Source: Methylobacterium oryzae
Lineage (GTDB): Bacteria > Pseudomonadota > Alphaproteobacteria > Rhizobiales > Beijerinckiaceae
DNA: 64,000 nucleotides
Reading direction: 5' to 3'
NCBI RefSeq assembly: GCF_021398735.1
Contig: NZ_CP090350.1
Span: forward strand, 124,001 to 188,000
Of the stretch, positions 54,926 through 62,780 are shown piece by piece. How positions within the stretch are numbered: the first letter of the stretch is position 1; each line of letters opens with the position of its first letter. Below the pieces are notes generated by a model. It did not search any database, had not been told where the DNA came from, and worked only from the letters and a program-made list of their open reading frames with translations. The translations under genes and the position numbers were made by a program.

Positions 54926-55019
54926 GAGCGGGGATCGTTAGGAGCAGTTCGGACCTGTCAACGGACTGTCCCGACAATGTGAACTCGGCGTCCGACCCGA
55001 TCATCCTCCGCGGCGTGAC

Positions 55020-55166
55020 GCTTCGGTCGGTGCAGCCCGCTCCGTCATTGCGAGCGCAGCGAAGCAACCCAGGGCTGCGGGACATCGGGGAACGTGGTGC
55101 CGGCTGGATGGCTTCGCTCCGCTCGCAACGACGGCGGAACCGATCTGATCGACCGAAACGGCATCA
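55020..55166. repeat. third copy of the 130-bp dispersed palindromic repeat
   Basis: The stretch starting CTTCGGTCGGTGCAGCCCGC matches the tandem copies at 7757-8030 through most of its length (GCGAGCGCAGCGAAGC, GGCTTCGCTCCGCTCGCAACGACGG, CTGATCGACCG) and runs in the same orientation, with more substitutions. Its ends again form an inverted repeat. It lies just beyond the 3' end of the Tsx-like gene. Confidence 0.8.
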
Positions 55167-56180
55167 GAAGACGTGGAACGCGACGCCGGCGAGGAAGCTC
55201 TTCTCCTCGGTGCCCTTGAAGGTCGCGGTCTCGACGTTCCCGAACTTGTTGTGCCAGTACTGGAACCCGACGAAGACATCGACCCGGTTGGGCTGATCGT
55301 AGACGAGCTTGCCGAGATCGAGCACGAGGTTGGTGCGCGACAGGAATTCGAGCCCGCGGGGCGGGTTGAAGGCGAAGGCGGCCGGGTTGCTCACGCCCCG
55401 CCCCTTCGGCAGCACGATGTTGTTGAAGCCGACGAGGCTGAGCGGCAGCCCCGTGAAGGTCAGGGGAAAGTTGTAGACCAGCTCGAATTCCGGGACCGTG
55501 TCGAAGCTCTGGTCGCGGTCCGGCTGGAGATTGAACCCGTTCCGGTTCCACTCCTTGTAGGCTTGCACGGAGAGGTTGAGAAAGCCCGCCGGCACGTCGA
55601 AGGCGAAGTTCAGGCCGCCGACGATGTCGCGCTTCTTCGAGCCGAAGGCGTCGTTCTGGGCGTTGGCGTCGAAGCCGAAGGCGAGGGACACCTCCTTGAC
55701 GAGGCCGGGAATGGTGAAGGCCTTCGTGCCCGTGAGCGCGTTGAGGCTCAGCGTGCCGCGGTACAGCCCGTAGGCTTCGGTGTTGCCGTAATCGGCGAAG
55801 AACGGGGCGGCGACGGAGCCCGGCGCGTTGGTGGTGCCGGCCGGGAACTGGGATCCGGACTTGAGGATGTCGAGGGAGAAGAAGTTCGTCCCGTAGGCCC
55901 AGGCATCGGCGTGGGAGATGTTCAGGATCTGCTTGGGCGCCGCGCGGGAGACGAAGCTGCCGTCGGGGCGCTGGATCTGGATTCCGGGCGAGACGGTGGG
56001 GAACTGGTAGCGGTAGCTGATCTGGGTGTCGGCGAAGAGGAAGAACGGGCCGTCCTCCACCACCGTCGTGGCCTCGGGGGCGACCGGCGCCGAGGAGGCC
56101 GTCCCGAGGTCCTGCGCCCCCGCCGCGCACGTCATCCCGAGCGGCAGCAGCGCGGCCGCGATCCGACAAGCCATGGTCAT
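55164..56180 (-). CDS. Tsx-like outer-membrane channel
   Basis: A 338-aa protein with a signal peptide (residues 1-22, IAAALLPLGMTCAAGA then QDL). The mature chain is rich in aromatic-bounded beta strands and ends in a Phe (VAFHVF), as porins do. Segments such as ISHADAWAYGTNFFSLDILKS and FVGFQYWHNKFG resemble nucleoside-specific channel Tsx and related proteins. In this cluster it may admit nucleosides or purine bases through the outer membrane. First position downstream of the cytochrome gene on the same strand (25 bp). Confidence 0.8.
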   Translation of the reverse strand: MTMACRIAAALLPLGMTCAAGAQDLGTASSAPVAPEATTVVEDGPFFLFADTQISYRYQFPTVSPGIQIQRPDGSFVSRAAPKQILNISHADAWAYGTNFFSLDILKSGSQFPAGTTNAPGSVAAPFFADYGNTEAYGLYRGTLSLNALTGTKAFTIPGLVKEVSLAFGFDANAQNDAFGSKKRDIVGGLNFAFDVPAGFLNLSVQAYKEWNRNGFNLQPDRDQSFDTVPEFELVYNFPLTFTGLPLSLVGFNNIVLPKGRGVSNPAAFAFNPPRGLEFLSRTNLVLDLGKLVYDQPNRVDVFVGFQYWHNKFGNVETATFKGTEEKSFLAGVAFHVF

Positions 56181-56205
56181 GTCCGCCCCCTCCTCCCGGC
56201 CGCCT

Positions 56206-57534
56206 TCAGTGCGAAGCGTCGGCCCGCAAACCCGCGCGCTGGCGCGCGACCTCGTCCGGCGTGACCGCCTGACTTTGCCCGCCCCATTCGGCCCGCATCC
56301 AGGTCGCGAGGTCGGCGAGCGCCGCGTCGTCGATCAGGGCGGCGAAGGGCGGCATGGCCTCCATCCGCTCGTTGCCCGGGAAGCGCTGCGCCGGGAGCCC
56401 GACGAGGATCGCCCGCAGGAGACCGCCCGCGCCCGCGACCCGCATCGCGGCGTTCGTCCGCAGCGGCACGGAGACGTGGGGGATCCCCTCCCCCGCCCCG
56501 CCGTGGCAACCGGCGCAGAGGCCGGCGTAGCTGGCCCGTCCCCGGGCCGCGACCGGCGCGGGGATCGCCGCGGGGGTGGCGGCGACCGGCGTCTCGGGCT
56601 CGGCCGGCAAGGCGTCGCGGTCGAACAGGTAGGCGGAGAGCGCCGTGAGGTCGGCCTCGTCCATGTGCTGCGTCGAGAAATGCACGACGTCGAACATCTG
56701 GTGCGTCGCGCCGCCCTGGGCCGAGAGGCCCGTGCGCATGAAGTCGCGCAGGCCGTGCGGGGTGAAGCCCATCTGCGCGAGGCCCGTCGGCGTGATGTCG
56801 GGCGCCTCGACGCCCTCGATCGTGGCGCCGCGATAGACGGCGTCCGGGCGCATGGCCTGGATCACGGTGCGCGGCGTGTGGCACTCGCCGCAATGGCCGA
56901 GGGCGTCGGCGACGTAGCGGCCCCGGTTCCACAGGGGGGAGCGGCCCGGATCGGGAGCGGCGACCGTGGCCGGCAGGCTCAGGAGGTTCCAGGCCGCCAG
57001 GGTCCAGCGCTGGTCGAACGGGAAGGCGAGGGTGTTGGCCCTGTTCTCCACCGCGACCGGCGCGCGGGTCATCAGGTAGGCGTAGAGGGCGTCGACATCC
57101 TCCGGCGTCAGACCGCGATACGACGTGTAGGGCATCGCCGGGTAGAGGTGGCGGCCGCCCGGCGCGATCCCGTCGCGCAGGGCCCGGTGGAAGTCGGCGC
57201 GGCTCCAGCCGCCGATGCCCTGCGGGCTCGGCGAGATGTTGGTGGCGTGGATCGTGCCGAAGGGCGTCTCCAGGGGCAGTCCCCCCGCCCAGGGGGCGCC
57301 GCCCCGGGCCGTGTGGCAGGCGAAGCAGTCGGCCGCGGCGGCGACCTTGGCGCCGCGGGGGGCGAGGCCGCGCAGGGCCTCCGCGCTCAGCGGGGTCTCG
57401 ACGTCCCGCGCGACGACGCTGCGCTCCAGGGCGCCGGAGGCGACGAGGCCGGCCGCCGAGACGGCCACCGCGAGGGCGGCCGCGAGCCCGGCGCCGACGC
57501 GCCGCGCGGGGGTGGTGAGGGAGGGGATCCGCAT
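56206..57534 (-). CDS. triheme cytochrome c of the molybdenum hydroxylase complex
   Basis: A 442-aa exported protein. One N-terminal hydrophobic helix (residues about 12-33) is a signal or anchor. Three heme motifs occur: CFACH (70-74), CGECH (216-220) and CAGCH (341-345). This arrangement matches the cytochrome subunits of membrane-bound aldehyde/nicotinate/xanthine-type dehydrogenases, where it takes electrons from the [2Fe-2S] subunit and passes them to ubiquinone or a terminal oxidase. It lies 8 bp after the [2Fe-2S] subunit gene in the operon. Confidence 0.92.
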   Translation of the reverse strand: MRIPSLTTPARRVGAGLAAALAVAVSAAGLVASGALERSVVARDVETPLSAEALRGLAPRGAKVAAAADCFACHTARGGAPWAGGLPLETPFGTIHATNISPSPQGIGGWSRADFHRALRDGIAPGGRHLYPAMPYTSYRGLTPEDVDALYAYLMTRAPVAVENRANTLAFPFDQRWTLAAWNLLSLPATVAAPDPGRSPLWNRGRYVADALGHCGECHTPRTVIQAMRPDAVYRGATIEGVEAPDITPTGLAQMGFTPHGLRDFMRTGLSAQGGATHQMFDVVHFSTQHMDEADLTALSAYLFDRDALPAEPETPVAATPAAIPAPVAARGRASYAGLCAGCHGGAGEGIPHVSVPLRTNAAMRVAGAGGLLRAILVGLPAQRFPGNERMEAMPPFAALIDDAALADLATWMRAEWGGQSQAVTPDEVARQRAGLRADASH

Positions 57535-57542
57535 GGCGCGCC

Positions 57543-58088
57543 TCAGGCGGTCACCAGACCGGGGGTCGCCAGCACGAGGTCGCGCACCGCCTGATGGTAG
57601 CGGACGTAGCCGGTGCAGCGGCAGATGTGGCGATCGAGGGCCTCGGTGACGACCCGCTCGACCTCGTCGCGGCGGATCGGTTCGCGGCGCAGGCGCTCGA
57701 TCAGCACGCTCGCCCCGGTGACGAAGCCCGGCGTGCAGTAGCCGCACTGGAACGCGAAGTTCTCGATGAAGGCCTGCTGGACCGGCGAGAGCACGACGGT
57801 GCCGTCCGGCGCGGTGCGGGCATGGCCCTCGACGGTGCGGATGCTGCGCCCCTCGAACCAGTGCGCGCCGGTGATGCAGGCGCGCATCTCCCGCGGGCCG
57901 GCCGCCTCCTCCAGCATCACCGTGCAGGCGTGGCAGATGCCCTGCCCGCAGCCCATGCGGCTGCCGGTGAGGCCCAGCCACTCGTGCAGGACGTCGAGCA
58001 GGCTCGTGCCGACGGGGACGGGGATCGGACCGACGGCCGCGCCGTTCACGCGGAGCGAGAGGTCCTTGATCTCGATGGCGGCGCTCAT
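57543..58088 (-). CDS. [2Fe-2S] subunit of a xanthine-dehydrogenase-type molybdenum hydroxylase
   Basis: A 181-aa small subunit. The plant-type [2Fe-2S] site is C47, C52, C55 and C71; the second site is C115/C118 and C156/C158 (HICRCTGY). It shuttles electrons between the molybdenum site and the cytochrome. It has no signal peptide, and probably travels to the periplasm bound to the Tat-exported large subunit. ATG 58086-58088 overlaps the large subunit stop by 4 bp. Confidence 0.95.
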   Translation of the reverse strand: MSAAIEIKDLSLRVNGAAVGPIPVPVGTSLLDVLHEWLGLTGSRMGCGQGICHACTVMLEEAAGPREMRACITGAHWFEGRSIRTVEGHARTAPDGTVVLSPVQQAFIENFAFQCGYCTPGFVTGASVLIERLRREPIRRDEVERVVTEALDRHICRCTGYVRYHQAVRDLVLATPGLVTA

Positions 58089-60937
58089 GCCAATGCCTCG
58101 CGGATGCGCTCGGGCCGGATGGGGAGTTCGTGGAAGCGGTGGCCGATCGCGTGCGCGACGGCGTTGGCCAGCGCCGGGACGACGGCGATCATCACGACCT
58201 CGGCGATGCCCTTGGGCGGGTCGGTCTCGGAGAGCGGCGGCAGGATCTCCACCGTCTGGTTCCACGGGGCCACGTCGCGGGCGCGGGGGAGCTCGTAGCG
58301 GTTCCAGTTCCACGTGCCGTCGCCGGGGCCGTCCTCGTAGAGGGGCAGCACCTCCTTGAGGGCGTGGCCGATCCCCATGGCGAGGCCGCCCTGCACCTGG
58401 CCGGAGACCAGCTCGGGCACGATCTGACGGCCGCACTCGAGGATCGAGTGGTGGGACAGGATCGTCACGTCGCCGCTGGCGGTGTCGACCGCGACCTCCG
58501 CCAGGGTGGCCATCGGCGAATAGTAGGTCGTGCCGACATTGTTGCGCTGGGTCGGCGGGTAGGTGACCGCCGCCCGGGGCACGAAGTGCCAGCCGGCGGT
58601 CGCCATCAGGGCGCGGCGCTCGGGCGGGGCCCCGGCGCCGTAGCGCACCGACAGGGCGTCGATCGGCAGGCGCGTCCGGCCCGTTCCGGGCAGGTCGAAC
58701 TCGGCCTCGGCCCATTGCCAGCGGTTGAAGGTGTGGAGGGTCACGCCCACCGGCAGCCCGAGCCGGTGCGCCTCGGCGGCCACCTCCTCCAGGGACAGCG
58801 GCGGCAGGCCGCCGCCCAGCACTTGCCCGTCCACCAGCCGCAACTCGTCGCGGGCGACCACGTGGTAGGAGGCCAGCGCCCCGCCGCCGCCGCCCCGCGC
58901 CCAGAGCGCGCGGGCGGCGGGCCAGACGGCGTGGTCGACGAGGAACCGCGCGGCCGTCCGGGTGGCGTGGCCGAGGTAGTAGGCGGAGTTGGTCGCGCTC
59001 ATCGGCGAGGTGAAGCGCGGGGTCCAGCGGGGGTTCTGCGCCCGGCGGTCCTCCTCGTCCTGGGGCGTCGTGTAGGGCTGGTCGGAGGTCTCAAGGGGCA
59101 TCTCGGGCCAGCGCACCACGCCGAACGCGGTTTCGGCGGGGACCCGGCCGAGGATCTCGGCCACCATGACCGCCTGCGAGGTGGTGACGCCCGGGCCCAT
59201 CTCGTGGGCGACGTGGCGCAGGCTCAGGCGGCCCCGCGGGTCGAGCTCCAGCGACGCGACCGCCGCCTCGGCGCCCGTGCCGTAATCCTTGTGCACCTGC
59301 GCGAAGCCGACGCCGTAGCGGCGGCCGGGATGGGCGGCCTCGTAGCCGGCCTTGCGCGCCGCCCGGTCCCGCCAGAGCGGGTGCGCGGCGGCCTTCGTCA
59401 GGATCTCCGCGTTGCGCAGCGCCCCGGCCGGGACCGCGCCCTGGCTGTTGCGCTGGCCCGAGCGGAGCACGTTGCGCAGGCGCAGCTCGATCGCGTCGAT
59501 GTCCAGGAGCGCCGCCGCCTCGTCGACCATCATCTCGGTGGCCGACATGGTCTGGAGCGTGCCGAAGCCCCGGGTCGATCCGGCTTCCACGGCCCGCGAG
59601 GCCAGGGCGATCGCCTGGAAGTCGCTCTTCGGCAGGTAGTAGATCGACTGCGCCGCGGTGGCGCCGACGAAGGAGACCGCGACGGAGTAGTTGGGGCGCC
59701 CGCCGCCGTCGCAGGCGAAGCGCCCGGTCATGGCCCGGAACCGGCCGCTGGCCCGGTCCACCAGCAGGACGTTGTCCATGCGGAAGGCGTGGCGCTTCAG
59801 CCCGTTCTGGAACTGCTCGAACCGGTCGTTGGCGAGGCGCACCGGCCGCCCGCCCGCGTAGAGCGCGGCCACGACGCAGAGGAACGGGAAGATGTGGTGG
59901 TCCTTCGTCCCGTACCCGACCGTGTAGCCGACCTTGAGATCGACCTCCCTGAGCGGGAACCGGGATTTCGAGACCAGCGCGGCGGCGGCCTCGGCCACGT
60001 CGTAGGGCGACTGCGTCGCCATCATCAGGCGCAGCGTGCCGGTGGCCGGATCGTACCAGACGTTGCCGTTGTCGGCCTCCATGGCCGAGGCGTCCGTCGA
60101 CTGCGACCGGTAGGTCCGCCGCATCACCAGGGCGTCCGCGCCGGCGCCGTCGATCTCGGCGGCGATGGCGGCCGCCGCCGCCATACCCCTGGCGAAGGGG
60201 CCGTCGTCGCCGGCCTTCGGCCAGGCGGGCTCGTCGCCGGAGAAGCCGGCGAAGATCGGGGACTGCTCGAACGGCGAGAACCGGTCGGGCGCGTCCGGCG
60301 CGTCGCCCTCGATCCGCACCCAGCGCGAGGCGCCGTAATGGGCCGGCGGCCTGGGACCGGTCTCGGCGCCGTACCGCACGACGTCGTCGGCGAAGCGCAG
60401 GGCGCGCTTGGCCGCGGCGAAGCGCGGGAAGTCGGCGTAGATCAGGATCGCCACCGGCTGCCCGAGCAGGCGCGGCGTCTCGCCCTGCGGCACGAGGAAC
60501 CAGTCGCCGAAGAAGTCGGCGTGCGGGACCGAGACCCCGTCCGCCACCAGGTCCTCGTGCCGGACAATCCGGTCCGGCCGCAGGGCGGCCGGGAGCCGCG
60601 ACAGGTCGAGGCCGGTGAAGCGGCGGTCGGCGCGGGTCGCCGCGACGAGGAAGGCGTGGGCTTGGCCGTCGGGCCAGCCGGCGAGGTCGCGGGCCCGGTA
60701 GTCGCGGGAGAAGGTCTTGGCGCCCGTGACCTTGGCGACGGCGTCGAGGCGGTAGCGGGGCCGGCCCGGCGCGGCCCACGGGGAGCCGGCGGACAGGCCG
60801 GTCTCGGCGAGCTGCGCCCGGGCCGGGGGCGCCAGGAAGGAGACCTTCACGGCGACGCCCGCCGCCGCGCCGGCCTTCAGGAAGTGGCGCCGCGAGAGCG
60901 CCTTGATGGTCTCGGCCGACACGGCGTCTTTCCTCAT
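58085..60937 (-). CDS. molybdenum-binding subunit of a periplasmic xanthine-dehydrogenase-type enzyme
   Basis: A 950-aa CoxL/IorB-like molybdenum hydroxylase subunit. A twin-arginine motif SRRHFLKAG near residue 16 implies Tat export. Molybdopterin contacts occur in RGFGTLQTMSATEMMVDE, and PPKGIAEVVMIAVVPALANAV near the C-terminus carries the catalytic Glu of the family. The single-subunit layout with a [2Fe-2S] partner and a triheme cytochrome c suits an acceptor-linked enzyme. Its genes adjoin a purine permease and urate genes, so xanthine or hypoxanthine is the likely substrate (inference). Aldehydes or N-heterocycles are alternatives. Confidence 0.9.
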   Translation of the reverse strand: MRKDAVSAETIKALSRRHFLKAGAAAGVAVKVSFLAPPARAQLAETGLSAGSPWAAPGRPRYRLDAVAKVTGAKTFSRDYRARDLAGWPDGQAHAFLVAATRADRRFTGLDLSRLPAALRPDRIVRHEDLVADGVSVPHADFFGDWFLVPQGETPRLLGQPVAILIYADFPRFAAAKRALRFADDVVRYGAETGPRPPAHYGASRWVRIEGDAPDAPDRFSPFEQSPIFAGFSGDEPAWPKAGDDGPFARGMAAAAAIAAEIDGAGADALVMRRTYRSQSTDASAMEADNGNVWYDPATGTLRLMMATQSPYDVAEAAAALVSKSRFPLREVDLKVGYTVGYGTKDHHIFPFLCVVAALYAGGRPVRLANDRFEQFQNGLKRHAFRMDNVLLVDRASGRFRAMTGRFACDGGGRPNYSVAVSFVGATAAQSIYYLPKSDFQAIALASRAVEAGSTRGFGTLQTMSATEMMVDEAAALLDIDAIELRLRNVLRSGQRNSQGAVPAGALRNAEILTKAAAHPLWRDRAARKAGYEAAHPGRRYGVGFAQVHKDYGTGAEAAVASLELDPRGRLSLRHVAHEMGPGVTTSQAVMVAEILGRVPAETAFGVVRWPEMPLETSDQPYTTPQDEEDRRAQNPRWTPRFTSPMSATNSAYYLGHATRTAARFLVDHAVWPAARALWARGGGGGALASYHVVARDELRLVDGQVLGGGLPPLSLEEVAAEAHRLGLPVGVTLHTFNRWQWAEAEFDLPGTGRTRLPIDALSVRYGAGAPPERRALMATAGWHFVPRAAVTYPPTQRNNVGTTYYSPMATLAEVAVDTASGDVTILSHHSILECGRQIVPELVSGQVQGGLAMGIGHALKEVLPLYEDGPGDGTWNWNRYELPRARDVAPWNQTVEILPPLSETDPPKGIAEVVMIAVVPALANAVAHAIGHRFHELPIRPERIREALA

Positions 60938-60948
60938 GGCGTGCCCCC

Positions 60949-62340
60949 TCAGGCCCGGTCGAGGACGGCCGCGTGCGGGAAGGCGGGCTCCGCGTCGGCG
61001 ACGCGGTGCTCGGCCCCGGCACCGAGACGGTCCGAGTTCAGCAGCAGGTTCAGGACGATTGCGCCGATCGCGCCGAGGGTGATCCCGCTGTGCAGGATCG
61101 GCCCGGCCCAGTCCGGCGCCGTGGCGGCGAAGAGCTTCGGCGCCGCCATCGGGATCAGGCTGAGGCCGATGCTGACCGCGACGACGATCTGGTTCCGGCG
61201 ATCCCCGAGATCGGCGCCGCCGACGATCTTGAGCCCCGCCGCCGCGACCATCCCGAAGATGACGATGCCGGCGCCGCCGAGCACGGCCGGCGGGATCGAC
61301 GCCACCGCGAAGGCGACCTTGGGCAGGAGGCTGACGCCCAGGATGATGAAGCCCGCCGCGACCGTGACGTAGCGGCTGCGCACCCGCGTCATGTTCACGA
61401 GGCCGACGTTCTGGGAGAACGAGGTGTGCGGGAAGGTGTTGAGGCAGCCCGCGATCAGCGTCGACAGCGAGTCCGCCATCAGGCCGCGGGTCAGGGTCCG
61501 CTTGTCCACCGGGCGCCCGACGATGTCGCCCACCGCCAGGAACATGCCGGTCGACTCGACCAGCGTGACCATCATGACGATGCACATCGCCGCCACGGCC
61601 GTCAGGTGGAAGGTCGGCCAGCCGAAGTGGAACGGCGTGACGAGGGCGATGAGCGGGCGCTCGGCCAGCCCGTCGAGGCGGAACAGGCCGAGCGGCCAGG
61701 CGAGGCACAGGCCCGCGACGAGGCCGATCAGCACGGCGACGTTGGCGACGAAGCCGGTGGCGAAGCGGCTGACCACCAGGATCACCGCCAGCACGAAGGC
61801 CGCGACGCCGAGATGGACCGGAGCGCCGAAATCGGCGGCCCCGAAGCCGCCGCCCGCCCAGTTGATCCCGACCGGCAGCAGCGTGACGCCGATGATCAGG
61901 ATGACCGTGCCGGTCACGAGGGGCGGGAAGAAACTCGCGAGCCTGGAGAAGAACGGCCGGAGCAGCAGGCCGAACAGGCCCGCCCCGATGGTCGCGCCGA
62001 AGATGCCGGGCAGGCCGATCGTCGGGTCCTGCGCCATCGCCACCATCGGGCCGACCGCCGCGAAGCTGACGCCCATGATGACCGGCAGGCGGATGCCGAA
62101 GATCCCCAGGCCGAGGGACTGGATCAGGATCGCGATGCCCGTCACCAGCAGATCGCAGTTGATCAGGTAGGCGACCGTCTCGGTCGGCAGGTTCATCGCC
62201 GCGCCGAGGATGAGCGGCGGCGCGACAGCCCCCGCGCTCATCACGAGCACGTGCTGCATGCCGTAGGCGAGGAGCTTCGGAAGGGGCGGGATCGCGTCGA
62301 CCGCGTCCACCTCGCGCGTTGTCCTGTCGTGAGACGTCAT
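60949..62340 (-). CDS. NCS2/NAT-family purine permease
   Basis: A 463-aa transporter with about 12-14 helices. The NAT signature QNVGLVNMTRVRSR and the upstream STLIAGCLNTFPHTSFSQ segment are present; GSFMAVG-like TGMFLAVGDIVG also fits. Related proteins move xanthine, urate or uracil by proton symport; in this context xanthine or urate is most likely. The ATG at 62338-62340 is chosen over an upstream extension. It precedes the molybdenum subunit gene by 11 bp in the same direction, so uptake and oxidation are probably cotranscribed. Confidence 0.93.
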   Translation of the reverse strand: MTSHDRTTREVDAVDAIPPLPKLLAYGMQHVLVMSAGAVAPPLILGAAMNLPTETVAYLINCDLLVTGIAILIQSLGLGIFGIRLPVIMGVSFAAVGPMVAMAQDPTIGLPGIFGATIGAGLFGLLLRPFFSRLASFFPPLVTGTVILIIGVTLLPVGINWAGGGFGAADFGAPVHLGVAAFVLAVILVVSRFATGFVANVAVLIGLVAGLCLAWPLGLFRLDGLAERPLIALVTPFHFGWPTFHLTAVAAMCIVMMVTLVESTGMFLAVGDIVGRPVDKRTLTRGLMADSLSTLIAGCLNTFPHTSFSQNVGLVNMTRVRSRYVTVAAGFIILGVSLLPKVAFAVASIPPAVLGGAGIVIFGMVAAAGLKIVGGADLGDRRNQIVVAVSIGLSLIPMAAPKLFAATAPDWAGPILHSGITLGAIGAIVLNLLLNSDRLGAGAEHRVADAEPAFPHAAVLDRA

Positions 62341-62780
62341 GGGCGTGTCCTCCGCCAGCCGGGACCTGTCGAGGCGTCGTCCCGTGATGGTGTCGTCAGG
62401 GACCCGGCAGCGGTGGCCGGACCTCTTCCGGGTCCGGGCCGCCAGGAGCGGGTGTGGGGCCAGTCGCAGGGCGGGCCGTGGCGGCACGCCCGGGGGCGGG
62501 GGAGCGGGCTCTCGGCGGCCGCTCCGGGGTCATGCGCTGCCGACTTGGCTGGCTCTCAAACCTTGCATGGCTGGCCGCGAATGCCATGCCGGGATTTCGG
62601 AAGCAGTTTGCGAAAAATCGCCAAGGTGGCCGGTGGCGGCTGCCGTATGCTGCGGCCCGCTGACGGCCCCGAGACGGTGCGCCCGGCACGGCGTTCCTGC
62701 TGCCAGAGGGCGGCATCTGGCCGTGGGGAGGCGTCGCGGCCCGTCCGGCGCGACCTCCAGGGCGTACCCGGAGAGACGCG
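62341..62780. promoter_or_regulatory. 440-bp divergent intergenic region of the purine cluster
   Basis: Lies between the permease operon (minus) and the amidohydrolase (plus). No family-like reading frame. A lower-G+C portion around 62550-62650 (CTTGCATGG..., GCAGTTTGCGAAAAATCGCC) is the most likely place for promoters and a regulator site for the two operons. Confidence 0.4.

Noticed and set aside
58130..61372. 1080-aa plus-strand open frame opposite the molybdenum hydroxylase gene
   Set aside because: Antisense shadow of a convincing 950-aa enzyme; repetitive Arg/Gly/Val sequence and no motifs.
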